Below the pieces are notes generated by a model, which searched no databases, was not told where the DNA came from, and was given only the letters and a program-made list of their open reading frames with translations. Positions 1 through 4,760 of a stretch of 5,447 nt of DNA are shown in pieces. How positions within the stretch are numbered: the first letter of the stretch is position 1; the number at the start of each line of letters is the position of its first letter. Where the stretch lies: assembly GCA_024763185.1 (NCBI GenBank), contig JANTFY010000173.1:1-5447 (forward strand), in the 5' to 3' direction. The stretch comes from Gammaproteobacteria bacterium. Lineage in GTDB: Bacteria > Pseudomonadota > Gammaproteobacteria > GCA-001735895. The translations under genes were made by a program, and so were the position numbers.

Positions 1-6
1 GTTCCT

Positions 7-294
7 TTATTCAATGACTTTTGGCACTTTGAACAGGCCTTGTTCTACATCCGGCGCTATTGACTGGAATTTTTCGCGCTGGTTGCTTTCGCTGACTTCA
101 TCCGCACGCAAGCGTTGTTGGGCATCCAGGGGGTGGGCCATGGGTTTGACACCGGTGGTATCGACCTGATTCATTTGCTCCACCAGGTCGAGAATGTTGG
201 ATAAATCCTTGGCGTAATGATCAATATCTGCCTCATCGATGGCGATGCGCGCCAGATGTGCGATATTTTTAACATCTTCGGTTTTTAAGGTCAT
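7..294 (-). CDS. gatC: Asp-tRNA(Asn)/Glu-tRNA(Gln) amidotransferase subunit C
   Basis: Encodes a complete 95-residue protein, the usual length for GatC, the small subunit of the heterotrimeric GatCAB enzyme. GatCAB transamidates misacylated Glu-tRNA(Gln) and/or Asp-tRNA(Asn) in the cytoplasm. GatC wraps around and stabilises the GatA/GatB pair and has no active site of its own. Visible family signatures are the N-terminal VKNIAHLARIAI helix (residues 8-19), the helix ending in ILDLVEQMNQVDTTGVKPMAHPL (34-56), LRADEV (62-67) and the C-terminal GLFKVPKVIE (86-95). The start has little Shine-Dalgarno complementarity, but the length and N-terminal motif fit the family. The TAA stop is 6 bp from the window edge, so gatA probably begins just outside. 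The gene is divergent from mreB, an arrangement I recall from Pseudomonas. Which tRNA is the substrate cannot be told from GatC. Confidence 0.95.
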   Translation of the reverse strand: MTLKTEDVKNIAHLARIAIDEADIDHYAKDLSNILDLVEQMNQVDTTGVKPMAHPLDAQQRLRADEVSESNQREKFQSIAPDVEQGLFKVPKVIE

Positions 295-361
295 ATCGGG
301 GTTCTATTTTCGGGTATTGCCGCTAAAATGCCGGCGAATTTTTAAAAGCTCGCAAACTTAC

Positions 362-389
362 CATATAAAGCAGTCCGGGATAAGTAAAA
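362..389 (-). promoter_or_regulatory. Possible sigma-70 promoter for gatC
   Basis: Read on the minus strand, TTTTAC (389-384) and TATATG (367-362) are separated by 16 bp and lie about 70 bp upstream of the gatC start. The match to TTGACA/TATAAT is partial and there is no experimental support. It is offered as the best-looking leftward candidate in the divergent gap. Confidence 0.22.
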
Positions 390-404
390 TTGGGCATTTC
401 CGCC

Positions 405-433
405 TTGCTCTCAGGCCTACCCGTTGCTAGAGT
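405..433 (+). promoter_or_regulatory. Possible sigma-70 promoter for mreB
   Basis: TTGCTC (405-410) and TAGAGT (428-433) are separated by the ideal 17 bp and lie about 70 bp upstream of the mreB start. Each box is only a partial consensus match (TTG at -35; T, A, A and T of TATAAT at -10). It would give a leader of roughly 60 nt. mreB itself has only a weak ribosome site (AGG at 486-488, about 13 nt from the ATG). Confidence 0.3.
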
Positions 434-501
434 ACGCGCAGCACATCTGGATCGGGTTTTAAACCAGCCCATCACCATAAAAAACAGGTAAAACAAAATC
501 A

Positions 502-1548
502 ATGTTATCAGCACTACGCGGTCTTCTCTCCAACGACTTATCAATTGATCTGGGCACAGCCAACACTCTCATCTACTCACGTGGTCAGGGCATAGTTTTA
601 AATGAACCCTCGGTGGTTGCCATCCGCCAGGATCGTGGACCGGGTGGACCGAAATCTGTTGAAGCAGTGGGTTCCGATGCAAAAAAGATGCTGGGTCGTA
701 CGCCGGAAAATATCACCGCCATTCGCCCGATGAAAGATGGCGTGATTGCTGACTTTACCTATACCGAGAAAATGCTGCAGCACTTTATCCGCAAGGTGCA
801 TGAAAACCAGTTATTCCGCCCCAGCCCGCGGGTATTGATCTGTGTGCCCTGTGGAGCAACCCAGGTAGAGCGTCGTGCGATTCGTGAATCGGCATTGGGG
901 GCCGGTGCACGCAAGGTGTATCTGATCGAAGAACCGATGGCAGCGGCAATCGGTGCCGGCATGCCGGTTGATGAACCCCAGGGTTCGATGGTGCTGGATA
1001 TCGGTGGTGGTACCTCCGAAGTGGCGGTCATGTCGTTAAACGGTATTGTGTATTCGGCTTCTGTGCGTATCGGCGGTGACCGATTTGATGAGGCCATTAC
1101 CAATTACGTAAGACGCAACTACGGCATTCTGATCGGTGAGGCGACTGCAGAGAAAATCAAGATGGAGATTGCCGCGGCCTATCCTGGCGAAGACCTGCTG
1201 GAACTGGAAGTCAAGGGACGCAACCTGTCAGAAGGTGTGCCCAGAAGTTTCAGCCTGAACAGCAATGAGATTCTCGAGGCCCTGCAGGATGCACTGTACG
1301 GCATCGTCAGTGCGGTTAAAAATGCACTGGAACAAACCCCGCCCGAACTGGGTGCGGATATTGCCGAAAGGGGTATCGTGTTAACCGGTGGTGGCGCGCT
1401 GTTACGCGATCTGGACCGGCTGATCATGGAAGAAACCGGCTTGCCGGTGATTATTGCCGAAGATCCTTTAACCTGCGTGGCCCGCGGTGGTGGCCGGGTG
1501 CTGGAAATGATTGACGAGCATGGCTCGGATTTTCTTGCCGTTGAGTGA
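502..1548 (+). CDS. mreB: Rod shape-determining actin-like protein MreB
   Basis: Encodes a complete 348-residue bacterial actin. MreB polymerises with ATP into membrane-bound filaments that direct the elongasome's lateral peptidoglycan synthesis and maintain rod shape. Actin-fold motifs are in order: phosphate 1 loop DLGTANT (residues 16-22), the LIEEPMAAAIGAG catalytic/connect region (141-153), phosphate 2 loop LDIGGGTSEVAV (165-176) and the adenosine motif GIVLTGGGALL (291-301). The N-terminus MLSALRGLLSNDLSIDLG matches E. coli MreB residue for residue in spacing, including the membrane-binding amphipathic stretch, which supports this start despite a weak ribosome site. The protein is one residue longer than E. 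coli MreB because of a small insertion in the GPGGP loop near residues 46-50. It is first gene of the mre cluster; mreC follows after 84 bp. Confidence 0.98.
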   Translation: MLSALRGLLSNDLSIDLGTANTLIYSRGQGIVLNEPSVVAIRQDRGPGGPKSVEAVGSDAKKMLGRTPENITAIRPMKDGVIADFTYTEKMLQHFIRKVHENQLFRPSPRVLICVPCGATQVERRAIRESALGAGARKVYLIEEPMAAAIGAGMPVDEPQGSMVLDIGGGTSEVAVMSLNGIVYSASVRIGGDRFDEAITNYVRRNYGILIGEATAEKIKMEIAAAYPGEDLLELEVKGRNLSEGVPRSFSLNSNEILEALQDALYGIVSAVKNALEQTPPELGADIAERGIVLTGGGALLRDLDRLIMEETGLPVIIAEDPLTCVARGGGRVLEMIDEHGSDFLAVE

Positions 1549-1632
1549 TCGTAAACAGGGTGTTAATGGGTCCTTACGAAAATAGCCGGCCATACCTAAT
1601 GCAAAACCTGATCTGCTGAGAGCAAGCGGCAG
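1549..1632 (+). other. mreB-mreC intercistronic spacer
   Basis: This 84-bp gap is long compared with the other junctions of the cluster. It holds a weak inverted repeat, TCGTAA (1549-1554) with TTACGA (1574-1579), enclosing 19 nt. It also holds a six-codon open frame at 1599-1619 (M-Q-N-L-I-C-stop) ending 13 nt before the mreC ATG. Neither has a strong ribosome site or a T-tract, so a regulatory role is only a possibility. No good promoter for mreC was found. Confidence 0.3.
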
Positions 1633-2475
1633 ATGCAGAATATCTTTCAACAGGCCCGCGGTAATGTTCTACCGGCCTTATTCCTCATCGTTTTAAGTGT
1701 TTCGGTGATGGTGGTTGACCACCGTTACTCGCACCTGGAAAGTGTACGCGCTGGTATTTCTATTGTGATTTCCCCGCTGCGTTACCTGGTGAGCCTGCCC
1801 GCCCAGTCCGGTGCCTGGGTTTCCGAATGGTTTCGCACCCATAATCGCCTGGTTGATGAGAATCGTGAGTTGAGAAACGATGAACGCATTCTCAATGCAC
1901 GGCTACAGAAAATGGAAGTACTGCTGGCCGAGAATACCCGCCTTAGAAACCTGCTGGGGTCGTCGCGTAAACTGGCCGATGACGTTATCGTGTCCGAGCT
2001 GTTGTCGGTTGACCAGAATCCCTATCGACAGTTGATTGAATTGAACAAGGGTTCGCTGGATGGCCTGTATGACGGTCAGGCGGTTATTGATGACTATGGG
2101 GTCATGGGCCAGGTAATTCACGTGACGCCAAACTCTTCCACGGTGATGCTGATTTCCGATCCGGAACATGCCATCCCCGTGCAATTTATTCGCAGCGGCC
2201 TGCGCACGGTGGCCTTTGGTAATGGCAGTACTGACCAGCTGGAAATCCGCTTTCTATCCGCCACCGCCAATATCCAGGTGGGTGATGAACTGGTGACTTC
2301 CGGGTTGGGTGGGCGCTTTCCGCCAGACTACCCGGTGGCTAGCATTGTAGAAATCAAGCAGGATAAAACCCATGGTTTTATCTCCGCCCTGGCCCGGCCC
2401 AAAGCCCGGTTGGACAGCAGTCGCGAGGTGCTGGTGATAAAACCCCGCGTCAACAAACCGGCTGTTGAACAATGA
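1633..2475 (+). CDS. mreC: Rod shape-determining protein MreC
   Basis: Encodes a complete 280-residue bitopic membrane protein. MreC forms the periplasmic scaffold of the elongasome and interacts with MreD and the PBP2-RodA synthase. A short cytoplasmic N-terminus is followed by one membrane segment (about residues 11-29), a coiled coil rich in N, E, L and R (about 70-110, with DENRELRNDERILNARLQ and LLAENTRLRNLLG), and a beta-rich MreC core (about 115-272). The core includes NKGSLDGLYDGQAVID (138-153), GVMGQVIHV (156-164) and the signature TSGLGGRFPPDYPV (222-235). It lacks the long Pro/Gln-rich C-terminal tail of E. coli MreC (367 residues). An in-frame TGA at 1609-1611 rules out an upstream start. 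The ribosome site is weak (AGAG about 10 nt upstream). Its stop overlaps the mreD start. Confidence 0.96.
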   Translation: MQNIFQQARGNVLPALFLIVLSVSVMVVDHRYSHLESVRAGISIVISPLRYLVSLPAQSGAWVSEWFRTHNRLVDENRELRNDERILNARLQKMEVLLAENTRLRNLLGSSRKLADDVIVSELLSVDQNPYRQLIELNKGSLDGLYDGQAVIDDYGVMGQVIHVTPNSSTVMLISDPEHAIPVQFIRSGLRTVAFGNGSTDQLEIRFLSATANIQVGDELVTSGLGGRFPPDYPVASIVEIKQDKTHGFISALARPKARLDSSREVLVIKPRVNKPAVEQ

Positions 2476-2951
2476 TGGGGTTCAGTTTTCTGGTGATACC
2501 CTTAAGCCTGGTTTTGGGGCTGGTGCTGATGATGGCGCCTTTACCGGAGTGGGCACTGATTTATCGACCTGACTGGGTTGCCTTGATTCTGATTTACTGG
2601 AGCATGGCCATGCCAAACCGGGTGGGCTTATGGTCTGCTTTTATCACTGGGCTGTTCGTCGATGTCACCCAGGGTACCTTGCTGGGTCAGCACAGCCTCG
2701 CGCTGGTGATTATTGTCTTCATCAACCTGAATTTTCATTTACGCATCCGCGTCATGTCACTGGGTCGGCAGGCCCTTTATGTGCTGGTTTTACTTCTTAT
2801 AAACCAGTTTACCGTGGTATGGATAGAGGGTGTCCTGGAACGGGAACCTCCGGTATTGGCCTTTTTTGCAGCGCCTTTTATCGGCATGGCACTGTGGCCA
2901 TGGATTTTTATCGCGTTGCGCGATATACGCCGCAAGGCCCAACTTAGATAA
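2472..2951 (+). CDS. mreD: Rod shape-determining membrane protein MreD
   Basis: Encodes a complete 159-residue polytopic inner-membrane protein, close to the 162 residues of E. coli MreD, which partners MreC in the elongasome. Hydrophobic segments lie near residues 5-22, 34-47, 51-66, 74-88, 100-115 and 128-148. Family features are YRPDWVALILIYW (31-43) and GLFVDVTQGTLLGQHSLAL (60-78), the conserved membrane motif with an acidic residue. The ATG overlaps the mreC stop in an ATGA arrangement and no clear Shine-Dalgarno precedes it, so translation is probably coupled to mreC. A second ATG follows directly at 2475, so the true start could be one codon later. A basic tail (RDIRRKAQLR) fits a cytoplasmic C-terminus. 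Confidence 0.93.
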   Translation: MMGFSFLVIPLSLVLGLVLMMAPLPEWALIYRPDWVALILIYWSMAMPNRVGLWSAFITGLFVDVTQGTLLGQHSLALVIIVFINLNFHLRIRVMSLGRQALYVLVLLLINQFTVVWIEGVLEREPPVLAFFAAPFIGMALWPWIFIALRDIRRKAQLR

Positions 2952-2962
2952 CGGGATTTTTT

Positions 2963-4102
2963 ATGTCTTACCAGTATATTGACAGTAATCAGGCACTGCA
3001 GGAGTTTTGTCAAAAAATAGCAGGCTGCCGCTACTGTGCGCTCGATACAGAGTTTGTGCGCGAAAAAACTTATTACCCGGTACTGGCCTTGATTCAACTG
3101 GCTACTGAAACGGCTCAGGCCTGCATTGACCCTCTGGCTATCGATGACTTTTCACCCTTGGTAGGACTCTTTGAAAGCGAATCCATGTTAAAAATCCTGC
3201 ATTCACCCAGCCAGGACCTTGAATTGTTTTATCAACAGTTTAATGCTTTACCCAGGCCATTGTTTGATACCCAACTGGCAGCCGCAGTACTGGGGTATGC
3301 CAACCAGATTGGTTATGCGGATCTGGTTAACCGTGTGTGTGGCGTGCAGCTGGAGAAAAAATACACCCGTGCCAACTGGAGCCGACGTCCTTTATCCAGG
3401 GGAGAGCTGGATTACGCGATGGATGATGTGCGTTATCTGATTGAGATCCATGACAGCCTGACGTCTGAACTGGAAAAACGCGGTCGCCTGGACTGGTTAA
3501 AATCGGACTTTGAGAAAATGACCGATGCGCAAAGCTATCAACTGGATATGACCGGTCTATGGCAGCGACTTAAAGGTGTGCAGCGCTTAAAAAATGCCGC
3601 TTTGAATTATGCCGACCAGCTATGTCGATGGCGCGAACAGGTTGCCATCGATAAAAATCGACCTCGTCGCTGGATCATGAAAGATGAGGATATCGTGGAT
3701 ATCGCGCGTTTCAAGCCTTCCTCGCATGAAGATCTGGCACAGATCGGCAACCTGAGTGCGGACTATATCAGGAAAAATGGTGATGCCATTTTACAGGTAC
3801 TGCGGCGGGCTGAAAAAATAGATCCTGCTGATTACCCGCGACCGGCGGAATTCAAGAAACTGAGCAATCAGCAGCAGGCCATTGCCGATTGCCTGATGGC
3901 GTTGTCTCGTGTCATTACCGAGCACAATGAAATTGCATTGGCATCGGTCACGACCAAGAAAGAGATGGATCAATTGATAACCGGGCGGCGCGACAGCAAG
4001 TTGTGCTCGGGCTGGCGCTATGAAATGCTGGGGCAGCATTTGATCCGGTTTCTGGAGGGGGGAATGAGTTTGAGTTGTGAGGATGGGCGGATTAGGTATT
4101 AG
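2963..4102 (+). CDS. rnd: Ribonuclease D
   Basis: Encodes a complete 379-residue RNase D (E. coli 375), a 3'-5' exoribonuclease that trims tRNA precursors and other small structured RNAs. The DEDDy exonuclease domain (about 1-170) has all metal-binding and catalytic residues: D28 and E30 in LDTEFVRE, D85 in HSPSQDLELF, and Y151 and D155 in YAMDDVRYL. These are the same numbers as in E. coli Rnd. An HRDC RNA-binding domain follows (about 212-286: QLCRWREQVAIDKNRPRRWI and HEDLAQIGNLS), then a C-terminal HRDC-like region (about 300-367). GGGA at 2953-2956 is a fair ribosome site. The gene starts 11 bp after mreD, so it is probably co-transcribed with mreBCD, although rnd has no known role in cell shape. 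The last ~12 residues (MSLSCEDGRIRY) lie past the usual domain end. Confidence 0.97.
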   Translation: MSYQYIDSNQALQEFCQKIAGCRYCALDTEFVREKTYYPVLALIQLATETAQACIDPLAIDDFSPLVGLFESESMLKILHSPSQDLELFYQQFNALPRPLFDTQLAAAVLGYANQIGYADLVNRVCGVQLEKKYTRANWSRRPLSRGELDYAMDDVRYLIEIHDSLTSELEKRGRLDWLKSDFEKMTDAQSYQLDMTGLWQRLKGVQRLKNAALNYADQLCRWREQVAIDKNRPRRWIMKDEDIVDIARFKPSSHEDLAQIGNLSADYIRKNGDAILQVLRRAEKIDPADYPRPAEFKKLSNQQQAIADCLMALSRVITEHNEIALASVTTKKEMDQLITGRRDSKLCSGWRYEMLGQHLIRFLEGGMSLSCEDGRIRY

Positions 4103-4132
4103 GTTTATTCTTTTTAGTTTCTGTCTGGATTA

Positions 4133-4235
4133 GGATTTCACACGCCAAGGCTTTCTTTTTTCATAACAATTAATGAGTAAGCGTGCGAGTCCCTTTTTGC
4201 CAACAGCAGCAAAAAGGAACCAAAAAATGCCGCCC
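4133..4235 (-). repeat. Left inverted end, with internal hairpin
   Basis: Read on the minus strand it runs: ATTTTTTGG, a hairpin, then ACTCGCACGC-TTACTC, an AT-rich stretch with TATGAAA, and GCGTGTGAAA at the outer tip. The hairpin is CCTTTTTGC (4192-4200) with GCAAAAAGG (4209-4217), 9 bp perfect with an 8-nt loop, extendable with one mismatch. It aligns colinearly, inverted, with 4550-4650. Over the outer half roughly two thirds of positions match by eye. Confidence 0.6.
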
Positions 4236-4254
4236 CGACCATGCCCTTCAACGT

Positions 4255-4356
4255 AAAAATGGTGTACAAATCAGGGTCGGCACAGATGCGGGTCCTACCG
4301 CAACTGTGCCTAAAACCGCATCCCTGCAGTTTCCCCCTGATTTGAACACCATTTTT
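4255..4356. terminator. 22-bp inverted repeat shaped like a two-way terminator
   Basis: The arms at 4255-4276 and 4335-4356 pair at 21 of 22 positions; the one mismatch is A-A at 4266/4345. The left arm opens with an A5 run and GGTGT, and the right arm ends ACACC then ATTTTTT. Either strand therefore gives a stem closing on a run of U. This is the layout of a bidirectional intrinsic terminator and suits convergent rnd and oadB. The 58-nt apical part is itself folded: 4279-4291 pairs with 4298-4310 (13 bp, one mismatch, loop of 6). The long loop is unusual for a terminator, and the stem may simply be a feature of the repeat. Confidence 0.45.
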
Positions 4357-4448
4357 TCGCGGGCCTGGAGGGGGAAGAAAAGCGTACTTCAAAGACCGGG
4401 ATTTTAAATGCCCTTATGGAGTGCCGGAAATGGATGGGTTTTGTGAGG

Positions 4449-4472
4449 TCAGCGGACAGGGATGTCCGCTGA
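4449..4472. repeat. Perfect 10-bp palindromic hairpin
   Basis: TCAGCGGACA (4449-4458) and TGTCCGCTGA (4463-4472) are perfect inverted copies around the loop GGGA. The stem is GC-rich and has no T-tract on either side, so it is not a typical intrinsic terminator. It is REP-like in size and sits in the centre-right of the element between the two inverted ends. Confidence 0.6.
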
Positions 4473-4549
4473 GGATCGTCGAGCAGGAGCGAGTTGATCT
4501 GTGCCTTGCAAAATGTATTCATTTCCGGGGAGCCGTAGGCCACTTAATG

Positions 4550-4650
4550 CGGGCGAGCAATTTTTGGGTACTTTTTCTTGCTTGAAAAAGTACCTCGCAC
4601 GCGTACTCCACAGTTACTATGAAACAAGGAAAACTATTGCGTGTGAAACC
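4550..4650 (+). repeat. Right inverted end, with internal hairpin
   Basis: On the plus strand it runs: CAATTTTTGG, a hairpin, CCTCGCACGC-GTACTC, a stretch with CTATGAAACAAG, and GCGTGTGAAACC at the outer tip. The hairpin is GGTACTTTTTC (4567-4577) with GAAAAAGTACC (4584-4594), 11 bp perfect with a 6-nt loop. It is the inverted counterpart of 4133-4235. The hairpin sequences of the two ends differ while keeping a similar stem, so base pairing seems to be kept more than sequence. Confidence 0.6.
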
Positions 4651-4700
4651 TTACTCAGTGAGAAGCTATTTCCACAAAAGAAAGGCTTGGGTTGCGAACC
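4650..4700 (+). repeat. Partial extra copy of the outer end
   Basis: CTTACTCA (4650-4657) repeats, inverted, TGAGTAAG at 4174-4181. AAAAGAAAGGCTTGG (4676-4690) is a 14/15 inverted match to 4145-4159. Both matches fall in the left end in the same order, with a 4-nt spacing difference. The segment ends GCGAACC, compared with GTGAAACC at the end of the right inverted end just before it. It therefore looks like a decayed tandem partial copy of the outer half of the repeat. Confidence 0.4.
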
Positions 4701-4732
4701 TCAAATCCGGCCAGATGCTAAATTCACCGTGG

Positions 4733-4752
4733 ATTCCAGCCGATGCCGGAAT
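4733..4752. repeat. ATTCC...GGAAT hairpin after oadB
   Basis: ATTCCAGC (4733-4740) pairs with GCCGGAAT (4745-4752) with one A-C mismatch and a CGAT loop. It begins 8 bp past the oadB stop codon in oadB's direction. No U-tract follows on the minus strand, so it is at best a 3'-end-protecting or weak termination hairpin. The ATTCC-N10-GGAAT form resembles short dispersed repeats common in beta- and gammaproteobacterial intergenic DNA (the Neisseria dRS3 type is similar). Copy number cannot be judged here. Confidence 0.4.
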
Positions 4753-4760
4753 TATGAATA

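Larger units (their letters stand above)
295..501. promoter_or_regulatory. Divergent gatC / mreB intergenic region
   Basis: This 207-bp gap must hold the start signals for gatC (leftward) and mreB (rightward), since both are first in their direction here. It is more AT-rich than the flanking genes, especially at 340-400 and 475-501. Short reading frames on both strands overlap the real genes, match no recognised family and have no ribosome site, so I call no gene here. Possible promoters are listed separately. No strong operator palindrome was seen. Confidence 0.6.
4133..4650. mobile_element. MITE-like element with ~100-bp imperfect inverted ends
   Basis: The ends of this ~518-bp stretch are inverted copies of each other. 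The tip on the left (4133-4145, containing TTTCACACGC) matches in reverse complement the tip on the right (4639-4650, containing GCGTGTGAAA; 10/10). About 45 bp further in, GCGTGCGAG (4181-4189) matches CTCGCACGC (4594-4602; 9/9). The spacing between these two blocks is 44 and 45 bp, so the match is colinear. Further in, each end has its own hairpin. TTA abuts both tips (4130-4132 and 4651-4653) and could be a 3-bp target duplication, but this may be chance. There is no transposase gene, so it would be non-autonomous. It could instead be two opposed copies of a dispersed intergenic repeat. Boundaries were found by hand alignment. Confidence 0.55.
4103..4760. other. 658-bp non-coding gap between convergent rnd and oadB
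   Basis: The two flanking genes point toward each other, so no promoter is needed here but stop signals are. I find no credible gene. Open frames of 74-87 codons on both strands run through inverted repeats, have low-complexity or odd composition, lack ribosome sites and match no family I know. The first 30 bp (4103-4132) are T-rich with no hairpin. From 4133 to about 4700 the sequence is repeat-derived, and a last hairpin lies at 4733-4752. The parts are annotated separately. Confidence 0.8.

Noticed and set aside
759..1427. Minus-strand frames inside mreB (759-1103, 1179-1427)
   Set aside because: Shadow frames of a strongly conserved gene; Ser/Arg/Pro-rich translations with no family features.
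2630..2947. A 105-codon plus-strand frame within mreD
   Set aside because: The other frame encodes clear MreD with membrane segments; this one gives a Cys/His/Tyr-rich translation typical of an out-of-frame membrane gene.
4103..4132. Intrinsic terminator directly after rnd
   Set aside because: There is a T-rich run (4106-4120) but no stem before it.
4138..4407. Overlapping open frames of 74-84 codons on both strands (minus 4138-4392, plus 4183-4407)
   Set aside because: They run through the inverted repeats, have no ribosome site, match no family I know, and their sequence (runs such as CQQQQK and FLLLLAK) is just the translation of the hairpin arms.
4133..4700. CRISPR array
   Set aside because: Repeats are inverted, few and unequal, with no regular direct repeat-spacer pattern and no cas gene nearby.
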